Positions 1-6,972 of a DNA stretch of 64,000 bases are shown piece by piece. The translations under genes and the position numbers were made by a program. The stretch lies in assembly GCF_037975245.1 (NCBI RefSeq), contig NC_092569.1, positions 21,418,001 to 21,482,000 on the forward strand, written 5' to 3'. The stretch comes from Apostichopus japonicus (taxonomy: Eukaryota > Echinodermata > Holothuroidea > Aspidochirotida > Stichopodidae). The notes beneath the pieces were generated by a model. That model was given only the letters and a program-made list of their open reading frames with translations, was not told where the DNA came from and ran no database searches. Within the stretch, counting starts at the first letter, position 1. Each line of letters begins with the position of its first letter.

Positions 1-19
1 GGCCTAATATCTCAGTCCA

Positions 20-49
20 TACAGTGGCGCGATGGCTTGGCGCACTGTA
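20..49. other. Inverted repeat TACAGTG / CACTGTA around the A-box (first copy shown)
   Basis: TACAGTG at 20-26 and CACTGTA at 43-49 are perfect 7-bp inverted repeats around a 16-nt loop that contains the A-box-like sequence. C28-G42, G29-C41 and C30-G40 can extend the stem if G27 is bulged. The G47 to C variant of the 7.0-8.6 kb and 31.4-33.5 kb blocks breaks one stem pair (C22-G47). The LINE target duplication (unit positions 32-42) lies wholly inside the loop. Confidence 0.7.
33..43 (+). promoter_or_regulatory. Pol III A-box-like element (first copy shown)
   Basis: TGGCTTGGCGC resembles the tRNA A-box consensus TRGYNNARNGG but has G at the usual A14. It is in register with the D stem of the tRNA-like fold. 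An overlapping alternative at 25-35 (TGGCGCGATGG) matches about as well, and TGGCGC occurs twice, 13 bp apart. The LINE insertion at 2175 interrupts this element, and the G31 to C variant near 58 kb changes the alternative box. Activity cannot be judged from sequence. Confidence 0.5.
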
Positions 50-83
50 AGAGCTGATGAGCGAGACTCTCTTTTGCATCGCT

Positions 84-94
84 GGTTCGAACCC
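84..94 (+). promoter_or_regulatory. Pol III B-box (first copy shown)
   Basis: GGTTCGAACCC is a strong match to the B-box consensus GGTTCGANTCC, the TFIIIC-binding element that also encodes the T-arm of tRNA. It lies 51 nt after the A-box-like element, slightly more than in an intronless tRNA gene. It is conserved in nearly all units. In the block from 42911 to 48322 almost every unit carries C92 to G, which replaces the pyrimidine expected at tRNA position 60. Confidence 0.75.
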
Positions 95-107
95 CGGTGG
101 TGGCGTC

Positions 108-111
108 TTTT
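108..111 (+). terminator. TTTT run after the tRNA-like domain, candidate Pol III terminator (first copy shown)
   Basis: TTTT starts three bases after the end of the tRNA-like domain, where a Pol III terminator normally sits. A second TTTT lies at unit positions 119-122. A third, at 72-75, lies between the A and B boxes and could stop Pol III early, which argues against efficient full-length transcription. In the 166-bp subfamily from 48979 this run is replaced by TGAGTT. Confidence 0.45.
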
Positions 112-167
112 GCCGATCTTTTACAGCGGGTGCCTGCATAGGGAGCTGTAAGTATTAGTTAATCGGC
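112..167. other. Nested inverted repeats of the spacer (first copy shown, spans the unit junction)
   Basis: The outer arms GCCGAT (112-117) and ATCGGC (162-167, across the unit junction) enclose perfect 7-bp inner arms TTACAGC (121-127) and GCTGTAA (145-151). In units with A144 to C, G128 pairs with C144 and the inner stem grows to 8 bp. CTGTAAG in the right arm (146-152) also occurs at 45-51, at the right arm of the other inverted repeat, so each unit has two dyads built around ACAG/CTGT. Function is unknown. Confidence 0.7.
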
Positions 168-2163
168 CTAATATCTCAGTCCATACAGTGGCGCGATGGC
201 TTGGCGCACTGTAAGAGCTGATGAGCGAGACTCTCTTTTGCATCGCTGGTTCGAACCCCGGTGGTGGCGTCTTTTGCCGATCTTTTACAGCGGGTGCCTG
301 CATAGGGAGCTGTAAGTATTAGTTAATCGGCCTAATATCTCAGTCCATACAGTGGCGCGATGGCTTGGCGCACTGTAAGAGCTGATGAGCGAGACTCTCT
401 TTTGCATCGCTGGTTCGAACCCCGGTGGTGGCGTCTTTTGCCGATCTTTTACAGCGGGTGCCTGCATAGGGAGCTGTAAGTATTAGTTAATCGGCCTAAT
501 ATCTCAGTCCATACAGTGGCGCGATGGCTTGGCGCACTGTAAGAGCTGATGAGCGAGACTCTCTTTTGCATCGCTGGTTCGAACCCCGGTGGTGGCGTCT
601 TTTGCCGATCTTTTACAGCGGGTGCCTGCATAGGGAGCTGTAAGTATTAGTTAATCGGCCTAATATCTCAGTCCATACAGTGGCGCGATGGCTTGGCGCA
701 CTGTAAGAGCTGATGAGCGAGACTCTCTTTTGCATCGCTGGTTCGAACCCCGGTGGTGGCGTCTTTTGCCGATCTTTTACAGCGGGTGCCTGCATAGGGA
801 GCTGTAAGTATTAGTTAATCGGCCTAATATCTCAGTCCATACAGTGGCGCGATGGCTTGGCGCACTGTAAGAGCTGATGAGCGAGACTCTCTTTTGCATC
901 GCTGGTTCGAACCCCGGTGGTGGCGTCTTTTGCCGATCTTTTACAGCGGGTGCCTGCATAGGGAGCTGTAAGTATTAGTTAATCGGCCTAATATCTCAGT
1001 CCATACAGTGGCGCGATGGCTTGGCGCACTGTAAGAGCTGATGAGCGAGACTCTCTTTTGCATCGCTGGTTCGAACCCCGGTGGTGGCGTCTTTTGCCGA
1101 TCTTTTACAGCGGGTGCCTGCATAGGGAGCTGTAAGTATTAGTTAATCGGCCTAATATCTCAGTCCATACAGTGGCGCGATGGCTTGGCGCACTGTAAGA
1201 GCTGATGAGCGAGACTCTCTTTTGCATCGCTGGTTCGAACCCCGGTGGTGGCGTCTTTTGCCGATCTTTTACAGCGGGTGCCTGCATAGGGAGCTGTAAG
1301 TATTAGTTAATCGGCCTAATATCTCAGTCCATACAGTGGCGCGATGGCTTGGCGCACTGTAAGAGCTGATGAGCGAGACTCTCTTTTGCATCGCTGGTTC
1401 GAACCCCGGTGGTGGCGTCTTTTGCCGATCTTTTACAGCGGGTGCCTGCATAGGGAGCTGTAAGTATTAGTTAATCGGCCTAATATCTCAGTCCATACAG
1501 TGGCGCGATGGCTTGGCGCACTGTAAGAGCTGATGAGCGAGACTCTCTTTTGCATCGCTGGTTCGAACCCCGGTGGTGGCGTCTTTTGCCGATCTTTTAC
1601 AGCGGGTGCCTGCATAGGGAGCTGTAAGTATTAGTTAATCGGCCTAATATCTCAGTCCATACAGTGGCGCGATGGCTTGGCGCACTGTAAGAGCTGATGA
1701 GCGAGACTCTCTTTTGCATCGCTGGTTCGAACCCCGGTGGTGGCGTCTTTTGCCGATCTTTTACAGCGGGTGCCTGCATAGGGAGCTGTAAGTATTAGTT
1801 AATCGGCCTAATATCTCAGTCCATACAGTGGCGCGATGGCTTGGCGCACTGTAAGAGCTGATGAGCGAGACTCTCTTTTGCATCGCTGGTTCGAACCCCG
1901 GTGGTGGCGTCTTTTGCCGATCTTTTACAGCGGGTGCCTGCATAGGGAGCTGTAAGTATTAGTTAATCGGCCTAATATCTCAGTCCATACAGTGGCGCGA
2001 TGGCTTGGCGCACTGTAAGAGCTGATGAGCGAGACTCTCTTTTGCATCGCTGGTTCGAACCCCGGTGGTGGCGTCTTTTGCCGATCTTTTACAGCGGGTG
2101 CCTGCATAGGGAGCTGTAAGTATTAGTTAATCGGCCTAATATCTCAGTCCATACAGTGGCGCG

Positions 2164-2174
2164 ATGGCTTGGCG
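2164..2174 (+). repeat. Target-site duplication, left copy
   Basis: ATGGCTTGGCG (unit positions 32-42) directly precedes the LINE and is repeated directly after its poly(A) tail. Its first A is shared with the tail in the right copy, so the duplication is 10 or 11 bp. Confidence 0.93.
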
Positions 2175-3402
2175 TAAATTGTTAAGAAATGAGGTTAGTG
2201 ACAAACTAAAATTCAGTATGTTATATTTTCTTAATCATTATGAAGACATGAACTTAAATTTAAGTATTTTTCAAATCACTCCTATTTCGAAGTCTTTGGC
2301 AGTTTTACATCCTTTTTATAAAGAATTACTCTTAGCTTGGAAGAAACTAACTAAAGGTAATTTTAGCAAGCCACTCACTAGAGAGGATATTCTGTTGCAA
2401 CCGTTATTTCATAACCCTCATATTTGTGACAATAATGGCTCACCACTTTTGAACCGTGATTATATACACGGTGGCTTTGTAAGGGTTAGTGACCTTATGT
2501 ACGAGGTAATCCCAGCTTCTATACCTGCTCAGGCAGTCCATGAGTCCATCATCCTTTATAATCCTGACAATCCGATTTCAATCGATGATGTTGACGATTT
2601 CCTTCAGTTAATCTTGAATGCACTACCCGTTGAATGGGTTAACACCATCTATTCATCCGACAAAATTGTCTCCTCACAACCTTACCCTGATCCTATTATC
2701 AGTTTTACAAGTGGCTCCGAGTGCATTCTTGCGTCAAACATTACTTGCAAACGAGCTACTCACCTCTTTCGCCTGAATCTAATTTGCACTCCAACCGGCC
2801 AATGCCACTGGATTAAAGAATACCCCAATTTGACGTTTCAAAACAGGTGGAAAAACATCTACAAGAATCCAAAATCCCCCTATGATGCTGATATTGACTT
2901 TAAAATACTTCACAACATTTTACGTACCAATGAACAACTCTATAAATTTCATATGGTCGATTCACCAATGTGCACTCTGTGTAAATCATGTACCGAAACA
3001 TTGACTCATCTTTTTATAGAGTGTTCTGTAATTAACCATTTTTGGAAGCAATTATATAGCAAACTCAACCACTTATATCATGAAGAAGATGAAGAACAGT
3101 GGAAAATTATTACACTGTTCGGTACTGACCATAATGGGAAAAACGGTGCCTTAGTCGACTTTATTTTCAACATCTATAAATGTGTAATTTGGAACTGCCG
3201 TTGTACCAAACTACAAAATGATTATATTATTAACCCTCATTTGTATTTTCATAAAACACTAAGAGAAAAACTCTATATGTTATATCACATGCATGTTGCC
3301 AATAATACTGTTCACAAATTTTTAGAATTTTTCTCTCAAAATAATATTATCATTTCAATGTCAGATAATACTGGATACACTTATTGTCTCGATAATGCTT
3401 AG
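2164..3402 (+). CDS. LINE ORF2 C-terminal fragment, 412 codons (partial)
   Basis: This open frame encodes the C-terminal part of a non-LTR retrotransposon ORF2 protein. Visible landmarks are FYKELLLAWKKL (about residues 51-62), ILLQPLFHNPHI (76-87) and GFVRVSDLM (104-112), all of a kind found after the reverse transcriptase in L1/Tx1-type proteins. A W-rich segment starts at W229. A CCHC knuckle follows (C270, C273, H282, C287) with ETLTHLF inside and FW at 293-294, the zf-RVT pattern. No reverse transcriptase or endonuclease domain is present. The ATG at 2164 is not native: it belongs to the satellite target duplication, and only by chance reads in frame into the element, with G at -3 and +4. 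The native start is lost. The stop is TAG at 3400-3402. No internal stop or frameshift is seen. Expression is doubtful. Confidence 0.85.
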   Translation: MAWRKLLRNEVSDKLKFSMLYFLNHYEDMNLNLSIFQITPISKSLAVLHPFYKELLLAWKKLTKGNFSKPLTREDILLQPLFHNPHICDNNGSPLLNRDYIHGGFVRVSDLMYEVIPASIPAQAVHESIILYNPDNPISIDDVDDFLQLILNALPVEWVNTIYSSDKIVSSQPYPDPIISFTSGSECILASNITCKRATHLFRLNLICTPTGQCHWIKEYPNLTFQNRWKNIYKNPKSPYDADIDFKILHNILRTNEQLYKFHMVDSPMCTLCKSCTETLTHLFIECSVINHFWKQLYSKLNHLYHEEDEEQWKIITLFGTDHNGKNGALVDFIFNIYKCVIWNCRCTKLQNDYIINPHLYFHKTLREKLYMLYHMHVANNTVHKFLEFFSQNNIIISMSDNTGYTYCLDNA

Positions 3403-3512
3403 CTTGTTATTTCCTACAACTTTTATAGTCAACGATTGTCACATGTAATTTATTATTGTAAATACTATTTATTTTTTGTAAAAGGACATTTCTTGTAAAT
3501 ACATTTAAGCAT

Positions 3513-3534
3513 AGGTGAGCCAGTGGGCTCATCT
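3513..3534 (+). other. Stem-loop at the LINE 3' end
   Basis: AGGTGAGCC (3513-3521) pairs with GGCTCATCT (3526-3534) as a 9-bp stem with one G.T wobble and an AGTG tetraloop. It lies just before the polyadenylation signal. In LINEs with strict 3'-end recognition such hairpins serve as the reverse transcriptase binding site. That role here is inferred. Confidence 0.65.
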
Positions 3535-3537
3535 CCC

Positions 3538-3543
3538 AATAAA
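3538..3543 (+). promoter_or_regulatory. Polyadenylation signal AATAAA
   Basis: AATAAA lies about 5 nt before the start of the A-run at 3548-3560. This is closer than the usual 10-30 nt, but it is common for LINE copies to end soon after the signal. Confidence 0.7.
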
Positions 3544-3559
3544 AGAGAAAAAAAAAAAA

Positions 3560-3570
3560 ATGGCTTGGCG
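3560..3570 (+). repeat. Target-site duplication, right copy
   Basis: ATGGCTTGGCG follows the poly(A) tail, its first A being ambiguous with the tail. The satellite resumes at once at unit position 43 (CACTGTAAG). Confidence 0.93.
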
Positions 3571-6500
3571 CACTGTAAGAGCTGATGAGCGAGACTCTCT
3601 TTTGCATCGCTGGTTCGAACCCCGGTGGTGGCGTCTTTTGCCGATCTTTTACAGCGGGTGCCTGCATAGGGAGCTGTAAGTATTAGTTAATCGGCCTAAT
3701 ATCTCAGTCCATACAGTGGCGCGATGGCTTGGCGCACTGTAAGAGCTGATGAGCGAGACTCTCTTTTGCATCGCTGGTTCGAACCCCGGTGGTGGCGTCT
3801 TTTGCCGATCTTTTACAGCGGGTGCCTGCATAGGGAGCTGTAAGTATTAGTTAATCGGCCTAATATCTCAGTCCATACAGTGGCGCGATGGCTTGGCGCA
3901 CTGTAAGAGCTGATGAGCGAGACTCTCTTTTGCATCGCTGGTTCGAACCCCGGTGGTGGCGTCTTTTGCCGATCTTTTACAGCGGGTGCCTGCATAGGGA
4001 GCTGTAAGTATTAGTTAATCGGCCTAATATCTCAGTCCATACAGTGGCGCGATGGCTTGGCGCACTGTAAGAGCTGATGAGCGAGACTCTCTTTTGCATC
4101 GCTGGTTCGAACCCCGGTGGTGGCGTCTTTTGCCGATCTTTTACAGCGGGTGCCTGCATAGGGAGCTGTAAGTATTAGTTAATCGGCCTAATATCTCAGT
4201 CCATACAGTGGCGCGATGGCTTGGCGCACTGTAAGAGCTGATGAGCGAGACTCTCTTTTGCATCGCTGGTTCGAACCCCGGTGGTGGCGTCTTTTGCCGA
4301 TCTTTTACAGCGGGTGCCTGCATAGGGAGCTGTAAGTATTAGTTAATCGGCCTAATATCTCAGTCCATACAGTGGCGCGATGGCTTGGCGCACTGTAAGA
4401 GCTGATGAGCGAGACTCTCTTTTGCATCGCTGGTTCGAACCCCGGTGGTGGCGTCTTTTGCCGATCTTTTACAGCGGGTGCCTGCATAGGGAGCTGTAAG
4501 TATTAGTTAATCGGCCTAATATCTCAGTCCATACAGTGGCGCGATGGCTTGGCGCACTGTAAGAGCTGATGAGCGAGACTCTCTTTTGCATCGCTGGTTC
4601 GAACCCCGGTGGTGGCGTCTTTTGCCGATCTTTTACAGCGGGTGCCTGCATAGGGAGCTGTAAGTATTAGTTAATCGGCCTAATATCTCAGTCCATACAG
4701 TGGCGCGATGGCTTGGCGCACTGTAAGAGCTGATGAGCGAGACTCTCTTTTGCATCGCTGGTTCGAACCCCGGTGGTGGCGTCTTTTGCCGATCTTTTAC
4801 AGCGGGTGCCTGCATAGGGAGCTGTAAGTATTAGTTAATCGGCCTAATATCTCAGTCCATACAGTGGCGCGATGGCTTGGCGCACTGTAAGAGCTGATGA
4901 GCGAGACTCTCTTTTGCATCGCTGGTTCGAACCCCGGTGGTGGCGTCTTTTGCCGATCTTTTACAGCGGGTGCCTGCATAGGGAGCTGTAAGTATTAGTT
5001 AATCGGCCTAATATCTCAGTCCATACAGTGGCGCGATGGCTTGGCGCACTGTAAGAGCTGATGAGCGAGACTCTCTTTTGCATCGCTGGTTCGAACCCCG
5101 GTGGTGGCGTCTTTTGCCGATCTTTTACAGCGGGTGCCTGCATAGGGAGCTGTAAGTATTAGTTAATCGGCCTAATATCTCAGTCCATACAGTGGCGCGA
5201 TGGCTTGGCGCACTGTAAGAGCTGATGAGCGAGACTCTCTTTTGCATCGCTGGTTCGAACCCCGGTGGTGGCGTCTTTTGCCGATCTTTTACAGCGGGTG
5301 CCTGCATAGGGAGCTGTAAGTATTAGTTAATCGGCCTAATATCTCAGTCCATACAGTGGCGCGATGGCTTGGCGCACTGTAAGAGCTGATGAGCGAGACT
5401 CTCTTTTGCATCGCTGGTTCGAACCCCGGTGGTGGCGTCTTTTGCCGATCTTTTACAGCGGGTGCCTGCATAGGGAGCTGTAAGTATTAGTTAATCGGCC
5501 TAATATCTCAGTCCATACAGTGGCGCGATGGCTTGGCGCACTGTAAGAGCTGATGAGCGAGACTCTCTTTTGCATCGCTGGTTCGAACCCCGGTGGTGGC
5601 GTCTTTTGCCGATCTTTTACAGCGGGTGCCTGCATAGGGAGCTGTAAGTATTAGTTAATCGGCCTAATATCTCAGTCCATACAGTGGCGCGATGGCTTGG
5701 CGCACTGTAAGAGCTGATGAGCGAGACTCTCTTTTGCATCGCTGGTTCGAACCCCGGTGGTGGCGTCTTTTGCCGATCTTTTACAGCGGGTGCCTGCATA
5801 GGGAGCTGTAAGTATTAGTTAATCGGCCTAATATCTCAGTCCATACAGTGGCGCGATGGCTTGGCGCACTGTAAGAGCTGATGAGCGAGACTCTCTTTTG
5901 CATCGCTGGTTCGAACCCCGGTGGTGGCGTCTTTTGCCGATCTTTTACAGCGGGTGCCTGCATAGGGAGCTGTAAGTATTAGTTAATCGGCCTAATATCT
6001 CAGTCCATACAGTGGCGCGATGGCTTGGCGCACTGTAAGAGCTGATGAGCGAGACTCTCTTTTGCATCGCTGGTTCGAACCCCGGTGGTGGCGTCTTTTG
6101 CCGATCTTTTACAGCGGGTGCCTGCATAGGGAGCTGTAAGTATTAGTTAATCGGCCTAATATCTCAGTCCATACAGTGGCGCGATGGCTTGGCGCACTGT
6201 AAGAGCTGATGAGCGAGACTCTCTTTTGCATCGCTGGTTCGAACCCCGGTGGTGGCGTCTTTTGCCGATCTTTTACAGCGGGTGCCTGCATAGGGAGCTG
6301 TAAGTATTAGTTAATCGGCCTAATATCTCAGTCCATACAGTGGCGCGATGGCTTGGCGCACTGTAAGAGCTGATGAGCGAGACTCTCTTTTGCATCGCTG
6401 GTTCGAACCCCGGTGGTGGCGTCTTTTGCCGATCTTTTACAGCGGGTGCCTGCATAGGGAGCTGTAAGTATTAGTTAATCGGCCTAATATCTCAGTCCAT

Positions 6501-6972
6501 ACAGTGGCGCGATGGCTTGGCGCACTGTAAGAGCTGATGAGCGAGACTCTCTTTTGCATCGCTGGTTCGAACCCCGGTGGTGGCGTCTTTTGCCGATCTT
6601 TTACAGCGGGTGCCTGCATAGGGAGCTGTAAGTATTAGTTAATCGGCCTAATATCTCAGTCCATACAGTGGCGCGATGGCTTGGCGCACTGTAAGAGCTG
6701 ATGAGCGAGACTCTCTTTTGCATCGCTGGTTCGAACCCCGGTGGTGGCGTCTTTTGCCGATCTTTTACAGCGGGTGCCTGCATAGGGATCTGTAAGTATT
6801 AGTTAATCGGCCTAATATCTCAGTCCATACAGTGGCGCGATGGCTTGGCGCACTGTAAGAGCTGATGAGCGAGACTCTCTTTTGCATCGCTGGTTCGAAC
6901 CCCGGTGGTGGCGACTTTTGCCGATCTTTTACAGCGGGTGCCTGCATAGGGAGCTGTAAGTATTAGTTAATC
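3571..6972 (+). repeat. Satellite block, canonical units (remainder of the split unit plus 20)
   Basis: The rest of the split unit runs to 3692, and twenty 164-bp units follow from 3693. All are canonical and match the block left of the LINE. The last two carry private changes: G145 to T in the unit starting at 6645 and T106 to A in the unit at 6809. Both sit directly before the next variant block begins. Confidence 0.95.

Larger units (their letters stand above)
26..105 (+). pseudogene. tRNA-like domain of the repeat unit (first copy shown; recurs in every unit)
   Basis: A degenerate cloverleaf can be laid on the unit. Acceptor strands 26-32 (GGCGCGA) and 98-104 (TGGTGGC) pair at five of seven positions including one G.T wobble, with mismatches 27/103 and 31/99. 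T33 and G34 fall at tRNA positions 8 and 9. The D stem 35-38/51-54 (GCTT/GAGC) pairs fully with one wobble around a 12-nt loop. The anticodon region shows only a GATG/CATC pairing (56-59/77-80) with an oversized 17-nt loop, so no anticodon can be read. The T arm 81-97 has the invariant TTCGA loop but only three of five stem pairs. Length from 26 to 104 is 79 nt, close to a tRNA. I infer a tRNA pseudogene or tRNA-derived SINE head that became satellite. It is unlikely to be a working tRNA. Confidence 0.7.
1..2174 (+). repeat. Satellite array, canonical 164-bp units (13 complete plus 42 bp)
   Basis: Thirteen head-to-tail copies start at 1, 165, 329 and every 164 bp up to 1969. A fourteenth starts at 2133 and is cut after its position 42 by the LINE. 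By eye the copies are identical. The diagnostic states are T8, G31, G47, A57, C92, G100, A144 and T155, which I call canonical. The strand given is the direction of the tRNA-like domain inside the unit. The unit is GC-balanced, unlike the AT-rich LINE that follows. No gene lies here: the 60-codon minus-strand ORF repeated in every unit is a by-product, since antisense translation of a tRNA B-box gives the PPGFEP-type peptide seen. The array continues beyond the left window edge. Confidence 0.97.
3403..3547 (+). other. LINE 3' untranslated region
   Basis: About 145 bp of AT-rich non-coding sequence lie between the ORF2 stop and the poly(A) tail. They contain a 10-bp direct repeat TTGTAAATAC at 3456-3465 and 3493-3502, a hairpin and a polyadenylation signal. 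LINE 3' ends can be recognised by their own reverse transcriptase, so this segment is the best probe for related elements or dependent SINEs elsewhere in the genome. Confidence 0.8.
2175..3560 (+). mobile_element. 5'-truncated L1/Tx1-type LINE with poly(A) tail
   Basis: An AT-rich, non-satellite segment of about 1.39 kb interrupts one satellite unit. It ends with AATAAA and a run of about 13 A, and it is bounded by a perfect 10-11 bp target-site duplication, the hallmarks of target-primed reverse transcription. Its ORF matches the region downstream of reverse transcriptase in L1/Tx1-clade ORF2. The endonuclease and reverse transcriptase regions are absent, so this is a 5'-truncated, non-autonomous copy. 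Repeat phase shifts by exactly 84 bp across it (1396 bp modulo 164), so removing the element plus one target copy restores a perfect unit. The open frame and intact duplication suggest a young insertion. It is the only transposon seen in the window. Confidence 0.92.

Noticed and set aside
26-105. Cluster of several hundred functional tRNA genes
   Set aside because: Acceptor and T stems have several mismatches, no standard anticodon stem-loop can be drawn, and a TTTT lies between the A and B boxes.
121-303. Minus-strand 60-aa ORF (MQAPAVKDRQK...), repeated in most units
   Set aside because: It is the antisense of the tRNA-like domain and spacer, overlaps its own neighbours by 19 bp, and is abolished by single-base (C47) or 2-bp (TGAGTT) subfamily changes without any sign of constraint. 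PPGFEP-like peptides are typical false translations of tRNA B-boxes.
2164-3402. A host gene embedded in the satellite
   Set aside because: The target-site duplication, poly(A) tail, zf-RVT motif and satellite-derived ATG identify a truncated LINE remnant.
2175-3560. Autonomous LINE
   Set aside because: Only the C-terminal ORF2 region and 3'UTR are present. Reverse transcriptase, endonuclease and any ORF1 are missing.
3407-3667. Minus-strand 86-aa ORF over the LINE 3' end
   Set aside because: It joins antisense LINE 3'UTR, poly(A) read as poly-F, and antisense satellite. No domain is seen.
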